NCBI GenBank assembly: GCA_043782425.1
Contig: JAYWAM010000205.1
Location: 1 to 36,452 of the forward strand
Origin: JAYWAM01 sp043782425
GTDB taxonomy: Bacteria; Pseudomonadota; Gammaproteobacteria; Burkholderiales; Usitatibacteraceae
Direction of reading: 5' to 3'
DNA length: 36,452 nt
Positions 8,479 through 16,135 of this stretch are shown piece after piece. The notes beneath the pieces were generated by a model that saw nothing but the letters and a program-made list of their open reading frames with translations, had not been told where the DNA came from and searched no databases. The position numbers were made by a program, and so were the translations under genes. Numbering within the stretch: position 1 is the first letter of the stretch; each line of letters starts with the position of its first letter.

Positions 8479-8511
8479 GGAAAATCTATCGAAAACATAG
8501 TGAAAATTAAT

Positions 8512-8540
8512 TTGACTCATCGCCTACGCGGGACTATGTT
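8512..8540 (+). promoter_or_regulatory. Sigma70-type promoter for the rubrerythrin gene
   Basis: TTGACT at 8512-8517 and TATGTT at 8535-8540 are separated by exactly 17 bases. They lie about 57 bases upstream of the rubrerythrin start in a region with no gene. The spacing and box quality make this one of the better promoters in the window. No operator could be recognised. Confidence 0.55.
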
Positions 8541-8596
8541 CTCTACCTATGCCCGAATGTGGGCAGCAATCGCAACTAAACGACAGGAGAATGAGC

Positions 8597-9016
8597 ATGA
8601 ATCTGAAAGGCACCAAAACCCACGGCAACCTGAAAGCCGCGTTTGCCGGTGAATCCCAGGCAAATCGCCGCTATCTGTATTTTGCAAGCAAGGCCGATGT
8701 CGAGGGACAAAACGATGTGGCCGCGCTGTTCCGTTCCACCGCTGAAGGTGAAACCGGCCATGCGCACGGCCATCTCGACTATCTCGCCCAGGTCGGCGAT
8801 CCGGCTACCGACTTGCCGATCGGCTCGTCGCGCCAAAATCTGAAAGCAGCGGTGGCCGGCGAAACGCACGAGTACACCGATATGTATCCTGGTATGTCCA
8901 AAACAGCGCGCGATGAAGGCCTTGCAGAAATCGCCGACTGGTTCGAGACCTTGGCAAAAGCCGAACGCTCACACGCCAACCGCTTCCAGAAGGCTTTGGA
9001 TGCGCTGGCTGATTGA
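8597..9016 (+). CDS. Rubrerythrin-family diiron protein without rubredoxin domain
   Basis: A four-helix ferritin-like protein expected to bind a non-haem diiron centre and reduce peroxide. It is 139 residues from the ATG at 8597, which has AGGAGA about six bases upstream; an ATG at 8591 touches that Shine-Dalgarno and is less likely. Two ExxH-type iron motifs are visible (EGETGHAHGHLDYL and KAERSHANRF), with Glu ligands in FAGESQANRRY and VAGETHEYTD. The C-terminal rubredoxin domain of classical rubrerythrins is missing, so electrons must come from a partner. The Fe-S protein downstream is the natural candidate. Confidence 0.93.
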   Translation: MNLKGTKTHGNLKAAFAGESQANRRYLYFASKADVEGQNDVAALFRSTAEGETGHAHGHLDYLAQVGDPATDLPIGSSRQNLKAAVAGETHEYTDMYPGMSKTARDEGLAEIADWFETLAKAERSHANRFQKALDALAD

Positions 9017-9040
9017 TAGGTGAGATTGCCTGCAAAACTG

Positions 9041-9095
9041 GCCCCCTCCCTCTCCCTCTAAACGGGGAGAGGGGATGACGAAGGAGGCTGTAGTA
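9041..9095. repeat. Degraded copy of the GC-rich MITE hairpin
   Basis: CCCTCTCCCTCT followed by AACGGGGAGAGGGG and then GGAGGCTGTAGT resembles the right half of the 154 bp elements at 3873, 16881 and 26244, with most of the left half missing. It lies 25 bases after the rubrerythrin stop and may fold as a 3' hairpin. It is assigned to the family by similarity in short segments only. Confidence 0.45.
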
Positions 9096-9097
9096 GT

Positions 9098-9176
9098 GTA
9101 GGGCGGGTTAGCGCAGCGTAACCCGCCACCGTGCAATAAATCCTCCGGCGCAATACGCTGCGCTATTGCACCCTAC
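9098..9176. repeat. GTAGGG...CCCTAC palindromic repeat with two inner hairpins
   Basis: The unit opens with GTAGGG and closes with CCCTAC. Inside are two smaller stem-loops: GCGGGTTA...TAACCCGC and GTGCAATA...TATTGCAC. The same outer ends occur in the repeat at 18899-18967. It is noncoding and sits between the rubrerythrin and Fe-S oxidoreductase genes. It is probably a REP-like element; a regulatory or terminator role is possible but not shown. Confidence 0.6.
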
Positions 9177-9199
9177 AGATCGCCACAAAGCTAACCTCC

Positions 9200-10576
9200 A
9201 TGACCCAATGCGAAGGCAGCCTGGAAGCCCCGACACGGCATCCCATAGACTGGAAAAATCCCGAGTTTTACCGCGAAGAAAGTGTTTTCAAGGAGCTTGA
9301 GCGCGTCTTCGATATTTGTCATACCTGCCGACGCTGTGTCAACCTTTGCAATAGTTTTCCGCGCCTGTTTGATCTGATTGACGAGTCCGCATCCGGTGAG
9401 GTGGATGGTGTGCCCAAGCACAAGTATTGGGAAGTGGTCGATCAGTGCTACTTGTGCGACATGTGTTTTATGACCAAGTGTCCCTATGTGCCGCCGCATC
9501 CGTGGAATGTCGATTTCCCGCACATGATGCTGCGCGCCAAGGCAGTGCAATTCAAGAAAGGCACGCCGACCGCATTGCGCGACAACACCTTGTCTTCCAC
9601 CGACCGCAACGGCAAGCTCGCCACGATTCCGGTGGTGGTGCAGTTCGTCAATGCCGCCGTCCGATCGCCGACAATGCGTGCGCTCGGCGAAAAAATGCTG
9701 GGTGTGGATAAGACCGCCTGGCTGCCGCAATTTACTTCGAAAAAATTCCGCTCGCATGCGGCGCCCAGCAAGCCGCATGCGGTGCGCGACGGGCAGCGCA
9801 CACCGGGCAAGGTGGCGATATTCTCAAGCTGCTATGTGAACTACAACGAGCCTGGCATCGGCCATGATCTGCTGAAAATTCTCGATCACAACGCCATTCC
9901 CTATGTGATTGTCGAGAAAGAGGCGTGCTGCGGCATGCCCAAACTCGAGCTCGGCGATCTTGATTCTGTTGCCGCGCTGAAAGAAAAAAACATCCCGCCG
10001 CTGCACAAGCTCGCACGCGAAGGTTATGCCATCGTAACGCCCGTTCCTTCTTGCACGCTGATGTTCAAGAGCGAGCTGCCTCTCATGTTTGCACACGACG
10101 AAGGGGTGAAGGCGGTGCAGGCTGCCATGTTTGATCCGTTCGAATACCTGCTGTTGCGCCACAAAGACGGGCTGCTGAAAACCGATTTCAACACACAGTT
10201 GGGCAAGGTTTCCTATCACATTCCCTGCCACTCGCGCGTGCAAAACATCGGCCAGAAAACGCGCGAAATGCTGCAACTCGTACCTGGAACCGAGGTCAAT
10301 TGCGTCGAACGCTGCTCTGGCCATGCTGGAACCTGGGGCGTGAAAAAGGAATTTCACGCGACGGCGATGAAAATCGGCACGCCGGTGTTTCGCTCAATGA
10401 CGCAAACTCAACCCGACTACATCAGCTCAGACTGCCAACTTGCTGGACATCATATCGAGCAGGGGATTGCCGAGCTGCCCGCAGCGCCCAATGATGCCGC
10501 ACCTGTTGCAACCAAGGCGCCGCAACTGTTTCATCCGCTGACACTGCTGCGCAAGGCCTATGGTTTGGCTGATTAG
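9200..10576 (+). CDS. Heterodisulfide reductase-related / GlpC-like Fe-S oxidoreductase
   Basis: A 458-residue electron-transfer protein. Two 4Fe-4S sites stand at the N-terminus: C40, C43, C46, C50, then C83, C86, C89 and C94, the last spaced by four rather than three residues. Two CCG-type domains follow, with SSCYVNYNEPGIG...EACCGMP and IPCHSRVQ...ERCSGHAG. The second has Ser in place of the first Cys of the CCG pair. GlpC and HdrD have the same architecture. It lies between rubrerythrin and a DUF3501 gene, a grouping I know from many proteobacteria, suggesting it delivers electrons to the diiron peroxidase. The natural electron donor is unknown. Confidence 0.9.
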   Translation: MTQCEGSLEAPTRHPIDWKNPEFYREESVFKELERVFDICHTCRRCVNLCNSFPRLFDLIDESASGEVDGVPKHKYWEVVDQCYLCDMCFMTKCPYVPPHPWNVDFPHMMLRAKAVQFKKGTPTALRDNTLSSTDRNGKLATIPVVVQFVNAAVRSPTMRALGEKMLGVDKTAWLPQFTSKKFRSHAAPSKPHAVRDGQRTPGKVAIFSSCYVNYNEPGIGHDLLKILDHNAIPYVIVEKEACCGMPKLELGDLDSVAALKEKNIPPLHKLAREGYAIVTPVPSCTLMFKSELPLMFAHDEGVKAVQAAMFDPFEYLLLRHKDGLLKTDFNTQLGKVSYHIPCHSRVQNIGQKTREMLQLVPGTEVNCVERCSGHAGTWGVKKEFHATAMKIGTPVFRSMTQTQPDYISSDCQLAGHHIEQGIAELPAAPNDAAPVATKAPQLFHPLTLLRKAYGLAD

Positions 10577-10632
10577 GGCGCTTGCGCGCCGCGCGCAACT
10601 CATAAACCTATTCATAGCAACAGGAGCACAAC

Positions 10633-11217
10633 ATGCCGCACATCACCCGCGAAAGTCTCATGACACTCGAAGCCTACGCCAAGGCGCGCAAGGAATTTCG
10701 CGCCAAGGTGCTGGCGCACAAAGTCCACCGCACTGTCCACCTCGGGGCTAACGTCACCTTGATCTTTGAAGACGAGTTGACGATGCGTTACCAGGTGCAG
10801 GAAATGCTGCGCATTGAAAAAATATTTGAGGAGGAGGGGATAGAGGATGAACTGCAAGCCTATAACCCGATGATCCCCGAGGGAAGCAACTTCAAGGCCA
10901 CCATGTTGATCGAGTACCCTGACGTTGAAGAGCGCAAACGTATGCTGGCCCAGCTCAAAGGTGTTGAAGACCGTGTGTGGATACAGGTACAAGGATGTCC
11001 CAGGGTTTACGCCATTGCCGACGAAGACCTGGAGCGCGAAAACGATGAGAAAACCTCGGCTGTGCATTTTGTGCGCTTTGAACTTAGCCAGGGCATGAAG
11101 ACTGCGCTAAAACAAGGCGCCCAACTCGGAGCGGGAATCGACCATCCGGCCTATTCGGTGACAGTGGCTGTCTTGTCTACACAGATACGCTTGGCATTGC
11201 TTTCCGACTTGTCGTAG
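10633..11217 (+). CDS. DUF3501 family protein
   Basis: A 194-residue soluble protein with no known catalytic motif. It is recognised as DUF3501 from its start (ITRESLMTLEAYAKARKEFRAKV), the VTLIFEDELTMRYQVQEMLRIEKI stretch in pieces, and its fixed partnership with rubrerythrin and the Fe-S oxidoreductase. The start has AGGAGC seven bases upstream. The C-terminal HFVRFEL and the closing hydrophobic segment look like a beta-rich fold. The function is unknown; co-occurrence suggests a peroxide or redox role. Confidence 0.85.
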   Translation: MPHITRESLMTLEAYAKARKEFRAKVLAHKVHRTVHLGANVTLIFEDELTMRYQVQEMLRIEKIFEEEGIEDELQAYNPMIPEGSNFKATMLIEYPDVEERKRMLAQLKGVEDRVWIQVQGCPRVYAIADEDLERENDEKTSAVHFVRFELSQGMKTALKQGAQLGAGIDHPAYSVTVAVLSTQIRLALLSDLS

Positions 11218-11319
11218 TATCACAAGAAAGCTTGCTAAAACCCTGATTTCAGGAATAGTATTACCCCCCTGCACAAAGCAGTTCATCTCCAGCCAACTTT
11301 TTCTGTCCGGGCTAGCTGA

Positions 11320-12081
11320 ATGCCAAGAATTGCTGTTTTCAATCAAAAGGGTGGCGTCGGAAAAACCACCACTGCCGTAAACCTGACCGCTGCTATGGCG
11401 CGCGCCGGCGAGCAGCCGCTGGCTATCGATCTGGACCCGCAGGCGCATCTCTCAGCAATTGGCGGTGCGGCTGTAGTCAATGCGGATACGAGCGTCTATG
11501 CTTTTTATCGTGATTCGCGCCCGCTGACTGAGTTGGTGCGTTTTACCACTGGCGGCTGGGGCGTGATTCCAGCGCATCTTGAGCTATCTAAGGTTGATAC
11601 GCAGTACGGCAAGGGGCCGAATATTCTGAATCGCCTCAAGACCGGGCTAATCAAGGAAAACCTCAATGGCGTGCGGCCTGTCATCGTCGATTGTTGCCCT
11701 ATGCTCGGGGTGTTGTCTTTATCGGCGATTTTTGCGGCGGACAAGGTAATCATCCCGGTGTCGGCGGATTATCTGGCGGTCAAGGGAGCGATCCAGGTTG
11801 AGAAAACACTCAATGCCTTAGAGCCGGTTCTCAAGCGCCGCGTCGAGCGGCGTTATGTTGTTACGCGCTTCGATGGACGCCGCAAAATGTCGTGGGAAAT
11901 TTACAACACGTTCCGCGCGCGCCTGGGTGTCGAGCTGTGTGAGACGCGCATCCGTGAAAGCGTGAGCCTGGCAGAAAGCCCATACGGTGAAAAAGATGTA
12001 TTCGCGCACGCCCCCAAAAGCTGTGGCGCGCAAGACTATCAAGCTTTGTTCGACGAATTGAGAATCTGCGGGTTTCTGTAG
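11320..12081 (+). CDS. ParA/MinD-family ATPase without a ParB partner
   Basis: A 253-residue deviant Walker-A ATPase. KGGVGKTTT lies at residues 10-18, with the signature Lys at 10 and the P-loop Lys at 15, followed by IDLDPQAHLS and the Walker B-like VIVDCCPML. Such proteins position chromosomes, plasmids or protein complexes by cycling on nucleoid or membrane. No parB, parS or partition gene lies nearby, and a housekeeping parAB pair would be expected near the origin. This looks like an orphan ParA of unknown cargo. It converges with the small gene at 12097. Confidence 0.85.
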   Translation: MPRIAVFNQKGGVGKTTTAVNLTAAMARAGEQPLAIDLDPQAHLSAIGGAAVVNADTSVYAFYRDSRPLTELVRFTTGGWGVIPAHLELSKVDTQYGKGPNILNRLKTGLIKENLNGVRPVIVDCCPMLGVLSLSAIFAADKVIIPVSADYLAVKGAIQVEKTLNALEPVLKRRVERRYVVTRFDGRRKMSWEIYNTFRARLGVELCETRIRESVSLAESPYGEKDVFAHAPKSCGAQDYQALFDELRICGFL

Positions 12082-12096
12082 TCCGGCATTGTAATT

Positions 12097-12327
12097 TTAT
12101 TCCCCTGGCTTCTTGCCTTCCCCTGTAATCAGCGAAATCACCCCTTCCAGATCAGACACCTCGCTTCTTGGCGGGCTGTCCTGCAATACCTTGGCTTCGA
12201 GCACCTTACAGTGCATATAAATCTGGCGCAAGCGCCGTTCGGCCTCGTTTTGATCGATCGCCTGTATGGTGAGGTTCTCGACCGTGAGCCCGTTACGTGT
12301 CTGGATACGGAAGTTGAATTTTTGCAT
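12097..12327 (-). CDS. Small conserved hypothetical protein
   Basis: A 76-residue soluble protein starting MQKFNFRIQTRNGLTVENL, with a beta-hairpin followed by a helix rich in Arg, Glu and Gln and a Cys at about residue 40. It has no signal or membrane segment and I do not recognise a function. It is convergent with the ParA gene, 15 bases apart, and divergent from rpsO. The reading frame looks real from its composition and compact length; no clear ribosome binding site is visible. Confidence 0.6.
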   Translation of the reverse strand: MQKFNFRIQTRNGLTVENLTIQAIDQNEAERRLRQIYMHCKVLEAKVLQDSPPRSEVSDLEGVISLITGEGKKPGE

Positions 12328-12444
12328 CAGTTATTCTGTTCTGTAGCGCCCGGGAAAGCAAATGCCCCGCCTGCTGCGCTACCGGCAATGCCGACGCCCG
12401 AATCACGATGGGCCGCTCGTCCAGGCTCCTTCGTCTACATCTAC

Positions 12445-12474
12445 TTGAATAAAAGCGAATAAACGCGGTATAAT
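12445..12474 (+). promoter_or_regulatory. rpsO promoter
   Basis: TTGAAT at 12445-12450 and a perfect TATAAT at 12469-12474 are 18 bases apart. They give a predicted transcript start about 65 bases before the S15 gene. It is the strongest-looking promoter in the window, as expected for a ribosomal protein gene. Confidence 0.7.
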
Positions 12475-12547
12475 TTGTGTTTGCCTATTTGCCGCGTAAG
12501 CATACTGCAAAAACGAAAAAACCAGTCATTTGATCCGGAGAAACTTC

Positions 12548-12820
12548 ATGGCCTCATCCACCGTTATTGATAAAGCGCAGGTTTTGCAGCAATTCCAGCG
12601 CGCAAAGGGCGACACCGGTTCTCCCGAAGCGCAGGTTGCGCTTCTAACCGCACGCATCAACATGCTCACCGGGCACTTCAAAGAACATGTCAAAGACCAT
12701 CATTCGCGCCGCGGTTTGCTAAGAATGGTCAGCCAGCGCCGTAGCTTGCTCGACTATCTTAAGCGCAAGAATACCGACAGCTACCGCACGCTTATCGACC
12801 GCCTCAGTTTGCGTAAGTAA
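12548..12820 (+). CDS. rpsO: 30S ribosomal protein S15
   Basis: S15 binds the central domain of 16S rRNA early in small-subunit assembly. It has 90 residues including the initiator. The start at 12548 gives MASSTVIDKAQVLQQF and has CGGAG seven bases upstream. The family motif GDTGSPEAQVALLTARI is followed by LTGHFKEHVKDHHSRRGLLRMVSQRR, and the C-terminus is intact. The gene lies directly upstream of pnp, the standard order. Confidence 0.98.
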   Translation: MASSTVIDKAQVLQQFQRAKGDTGSPEAQVALLTARINMLTGHFKEHVKDHHSRRGLLRMVSQRRSLLDYLKRKNTDSYRTLIDRLSLRK

Positions 12821-12837
12821 TCAAGCAAAACATCCAG

Positions 12838-12885
12838 GCCCCGCTGACCTTCTAGTACAGGACGTCAACGGGGCTTTTTGTTTTT
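12838..12885 (+). terminator. Rho-independent terminator or attenuator between rpsO and pnp
   Basis: GCCCCG at 12838-12843 pairs with CGGGGC at 12869-12874 and is extended by GTC/GAC pairing. A run of Ts follows (12875-12885 with one G). It would partly terminate rpsO transcripts and leave pnp on a longer readthrough message or its own promoter. Confidence 0.75.
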
Positions 12886-12946
12886 ATCGGGCAGAAGCTG
12901 CCCGGCGCACCGAATTCTAACAAAGAGAGACAGAGGGAATTCCCAC

Positions 12947-15088
12947 ATGAAAGCAATAAAGAAGACATTTCAGTTTGGCCGCCACCAAGTCACTTTAGAG
13001 ACTGGCGAAATCGCCCGCCAGGCGGACGGCGCCGTGATGGTGACGATGGAAGACACGGTAGTGCTCGTCACTTGCGTAGCGCTCAAGGAATTAAAACAAG
13101 GTCAGGACTGGTTTCCGCTGACAGTGGATTATCAGGAAAAGACTTTTGCCGCAGGCAAAATTCCCGGCAGCTTCTTCAAGCGTGAGGGTCGGCCCTCTGA
13201 GAAGGAAGTGCTGACTTCGCGCCTTATCGACCGCCCGCTGCGCCCGCTGTTTCCCGATGGCCTTTACAATGAAGTGCAAATTATCGCCACAGTGCTTTCC
13301 AGCAACCCGGAAATCGATGCCGACATTCTTGCCATGATTGGCGGCTCGGCAGCAGTGACTTTGGCGGGAATTCCCTTTGATGGTCCGGTCGGCGCAGCTA
13401 GGGTCGGCTACCTGAATGGCGAATACGTCCTCAATCCGACCAAGACTGAGCTCGAAACATCCAAGTTAAATCTGGTGGTCGCCGGCACCGATGCCGCCGT
13501 GCTGATGGTGGAATCGGAAGCCAGCGAGCTGCCCGAAGATGTCATGCTCGGCGCGATTGTGTTTGGTCACGAGCAGCAACAGGTGGTCATCAACGCCATC
13601 CTTGAGCTTGCTGATGAGGCGGGCAAAGATCCGTGGGAGTGGCAGGCGCCGGTACCGTCGGCGGATTTGCTCGAGAAGATCAGGTCGCTGTCCGAGGCGG
13701 ATTTTAACGAGGCCTATCGCATCAAATCGAAATCGCTGCGCACCGAAAAACTGGAAGCCATCAAGACACGCGTGTTGACGGCTATCTGCACCGGCGAGGA
13801 CGCGCCGGAAAAAAATACCGTGGCCGGGCTGCTGTTCAGTATCGAAGCCAAAATCGTGCGCGGCCAGATTCTTAACGGCGAGCCGCGCATCGACGGTCGC
13901 GATACGCGCACCGTGCGACCGATTTCAATTCGCACGCGCTTGCTGCCGCGAACCCACGGCTCGGTGCTGTTTACACGCGGCGAAACGCAATCCATCGCAG
14001 TAGCCACGCTAGGCACGCTGAAAGAATCACAAAAGGTCGATGCATTGCAGGGTGAATACACCGATCGCTTCATGCTGCATTACAACTTTCCGCCGTATTC
14101 GACGGGCGAAGTCGGGCGTGTCGGCACGCCGAAACGGCGCGAAATCGGCCACGGTCGTCTCGCCAAGCGCGCGCTTATCGCCGTGCTGCCGACCGAGCAG
14201 GATTTTGGCTATTCCATGCGCGTGGTGTCGGAAATCACCGAATCCAATGGTTCTTCCTCTATGGCCTCGGTGTGCGGCGGCTGCCTCGCGCTCATGGACG
14301 CGGGCGTGCCCTTGAAGGCGCATGTGGCGGGTATCGCCATGGGACTTATCAAGGACGGCAATCGCTTTGCAGTGCTGACCGACATCCTCGGTGATGAAGA
14401 TCACTTAGGCGACATGGATTTCAAAGTCGCCGGCACCGACCAGGGCATCACTGCACTGCAGATGGATATTAAGATCAACGGCATCACCAAGGAAATCATG
14501 CAGGTCGCCCTGGCGCAAGCAAAAGAAGGGCGCATGCACATTCTCGGTCTGATGAAACAGGCGGTACCCTCTTCGCGCCAGGAAATGTCGCAGTTTGCAC
14601 CGCGTATCGTCAAGATCAAAATCAACCCCGATAAAATCCGTGATGTTATCGGCAAGGGCGGCAGTGTCATTCAGGCGCTCACCAAGGAAACCGGCACCCA
14701 AATCGACATCGACGATGAAGGCAATATCAGCATCGCCTGCGTCACCGGTGAAGCCGGCGAGGCCGCAAAAAAACGCATCATGGATATCGTAGCCGAAGTG
14801 GAAGTCGGCAAAATCTACGAAGGCCCGGTACTGCGCCTGCTGGATTTCGGCGCAATCATCAGCCTGTTGCCCGGCAAGGATGGCCTGCTGCATATTTCCC
14901 AGATCGCGCATGAGCGCGTCAATGCCGTGTCCGACCACCTTAAGGAAGGCCAGATCGTCAAGGTCAAGGTTCTTGAAGCCGATGACAAAGGCCGAGTTCG
15001 TTTGAGCATGAAGGCATTGCTCGACGCGCCACCCAGGCCGGAAAGAGAATCTAAGCACGAGACGTCAGACGAAGCGCCACAAGCTTAG
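12947..15088 (+). CDS. pnp: Polyribonucleotide nucleotidyltransferase (PNPase)
   Basis: PNPase is a 3'-5' phosphorolytic exoribonuclease of the RNA degradosome and also acts in stress adaptation. It is 713 residues from the ATG at 12947, chosen for GAGGGA upstream and the usual MKAIKKTFQFGRHQVTLETG start. Two RNase PH-like domains are visible (DYQEKTFAAGKIPGSF and RTHGSVLFTRGETQ with GEVGRVGTPKRREIGHG). Next comes a KH domain with IGKGG (about residue 566), then an S1 domain (about 622-690) ending VRLSMKALLD. All look intact. Confidence 0.98.
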   Translation: MKAIKKTFQFGRHQVTLETGEIARQADGAVMVTMEDTVVLVTCVALKELKQGQDWFPLTVDYQEKTFAAGKIPGSFFKREGRPSEKEVLTSRLIDRPLRPLFPDGLYNEVQIIATVLSSNPEIDADILAMIGGSAAVTLAGIPFDGPVGAARVGYLNGEYVLNPTKTELETSKLNLVVAGTDAAVLMVESEASELPEDVMLGAIVFGHEQQQVVINAILELADEAGKDPWEWQAPVPSADLLEKIRSLSEADFNEAYRIKSKSLRTEKLEAIKTRVLTAICTGEDAPEKNTVAGLLFSIEAKIVRGQILNGEPRIDGRDTRTVRPISIRTRLLPRTHGSVLFTRGETQSIAVATLGTLKESQKVDALQGEYTDRFMLHYNFPPYSTGEVGRVGTPKRREIGHGRLAKRALIAVLPTEQDFGYSMRVVSEITESNGSSSMASVCGGCLALMDAGVPLKAHVAGIAMGLIKDGNRFAVLTDILGDEDHLGDMDFKVAGTDQGITALQMDIKINGITKEIMQVALAQAKEGRMHILGLMKQAVPSSRQEMSQFAPRIVKIKINPDKIRDVIGKGGSVIQALTKETGTQIDIDDEGNISIACVTGEAGEAAKKRIMDIVAEVEVGKIYEGPVLRLLDFGAIISLLPGKDGLLHISQIAHERVNAVSDHLKEGQIVKVKVLEADDKGRVRLSMKALLDAPPRPERESKHETSDEAPQA

Positions 15089-15108
15089 TAAAGAAAAATT
15101 GCGATGGG

Positions 15109-15138
15109 AAAAAGGCAACTTCGGTTGCCTTTTTTCTT
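15109..15138 (+). terminator. Rho-independent terminator of pnp
   Basis: GGCAAC (15114-15119), a TTCG tetraloop (15120-15123), GTTGCC (15124-15129) and then six Ts form a textbook stable hairpin terminator 25 bases after the pnp stop. The preceding A run gives a partly bidirectional signal. Confidence 0.9.
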
Positions 15139-15257
15139 TTGGCGGAAGGTATGCAAAGGCCGGTGATTGCAACCTGATTTGAACGGCACGGGGTATTTGA
15201 ATGGGATTAGCGGGGTAAAATAAAGCTCATCGCGGAAGAGAGTGGGTGGTTTTTTGG

Positions 15258-15360
15258 TCAATTTAGAGTATTGGCGCAAGTGAGAATTTTCAGCCGTAGA
15301 TATTCCTGGTCGCGAAGTCCATACGCGCGTCGCTGGATGGCGCGAATCTTATTGCTCAGT
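15258..15360 (-). pseudogene. C-terminal remnant of an ISL3-family transposase
   Basis: Read on the minus strand, the segment encodes GLSNKIRAIQRRAYGLRD followed by QEYLRLKILTC and a stop at 15258. This is the conserved C-terminus of ISL3 (IS204/IS1001/IS1165) transposases. Immediately upstream in frame is a TAA, and no further transposase sequence precedes it, so only about 34 residues remain. No inverted repeat end was identified. It marks an old insertion at the edge between the core block and the accessory region. Confidence 0.65.
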
Positions 15361-15400
15361 CCTTACACGAATCCGAGTCGCCCTTGCCGTAGTTACGTAA

Positions 15401-15410
15401 TGTAGCTACA
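15401..15410. promoter_or_regulatory. Palindromic operator candidate of the brnTA operon
   Basis: TGTAGCTACA is a perfect 10 bp palindrome 9 bases before the brnT start, with a near-copy GTAGTTAC at 15389-15396. Toxin-antitoxin operons of this type are repressed by their antitoxin bound to such repeats. A possible promoter (TTGCCG at 15384 and TACACT at 15406, 16 bases apart) overlaps it. If used, the message would start almost at the ATG. Confidence 0.45.
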
Positions 15411-15419
15411 CTATGTCGC

Positions 15420-15692
15420 ATGTTCACATGGGATGAGTCGAAGCGTTTGCAGAACCTTGACAAACACCGCATTGACTTCGTAGATGCTGAAATTATTTTT
15501 GCAGGCTATACGGTTACTGCGGAAGATTCCCGCGAAGCTTACGGTGAACCGCGATTCCTCATCCTGGGTTTGCTTCATGGAGTGGTCGTCTCCGTTACGC
15601 ATACTCCACGCGAGGATAACGATCACATCATCTCGATTCGAAAGGCGACAAAACATGAAACGCGCTTCTACTTCTCCCAGATCCCAGACTGA
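15420..15692 (+). CDS. brnT: BrnT-family ribonuclease toxin (DUF497)
   Basis: A 90-residue RelE-fold mRNA-cleaving toxin of a type II toxin-antitoxin system. It shows the family start FTWDESKRLQNLDKHRIDF, the DAEIIFAGY segment, and the ending IISIRKATKHETRFY, where Arg, Lys and His of the active region lie. The antitoxin gene follows and overlaps by 38 bases, the usual toxin-first order of brnTA. Next to it lies a dead ISL3 transposase tail, consistent with acquired DNA. Confidence 0.88.
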   Translation: MFTWDESKRLQNLDKHRIDFVDAEIIFAGYTVTAEDSREAYGEPRFLILGLLHGVVVSVTHTPREDNDHIISIRKATKHETRFYFSQIPD

Positions 15693-15933
15693 CGTTAAAC
15701 GACTGAAGTCCTTAAAGGACCCCGCGATCATCGTGGACATGGATGCTCCGGCTTGGACGCCGGAGCAGTTCGCTCGCGCGATCATTCGAAAGGGTCTTGA
15801 ACCGGTACCACGGAAGTCCTTGCTGTCGCTTCGGATTGACGCCGACGTTCTAGAGTGGTTTCGGGCCCATGGTCGCGGCTATCAGTCCCGAATGAATGCC
15901 CTGCTCCGGGCGTATATGAAGGCACACAAATAG
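15655..15933 (+). CDS. brnA: BrnA-family antitoxin
   Basis: A 92-residue antitoxin predicted to wrap BrnT and to bind the operon's operator through a C-terminal ribbon-helix-helix. The start ATG at 15655 lies inside brnT. The C-terminal part LLSLRIDADVLEWFRAHG with GYQSRMNALLRAYM is the diagnostic BrnA ribbon-helix-helix. The N-terminal 60 residues are basic and carry the toxin-binding region. Upstream in-frame ATGs exist but would extend it needlessly across brnT. Confidence 0.87.
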   Translation: MKRASTSPRSQTDVKRLKSLKDPAIIVDMDAPAWTPEQFARAIIRKGLEPVPRKSLLSLRIDADVLEWFRAHGRGYQSRMNALLRAYMKAHK

Positions 15934-16135
15934 GCCGCGAATAACTGGCCCTTACGCTCAATGAAATGAGTTACGATTTATGGCAAGCCAAGCAAACTAT
16001 AGATTTATAAAAAGTCCGCAAAATTGAATTCCGCTTTGCCTAGTCCTGCGTTAAAGCGTACTGTGACTCGCAGCGTGACCAGATGCCGCTTATGGCGCGC
16101 CTCCCAATTTTACGTTAACCATCCAGAGCCACCCG

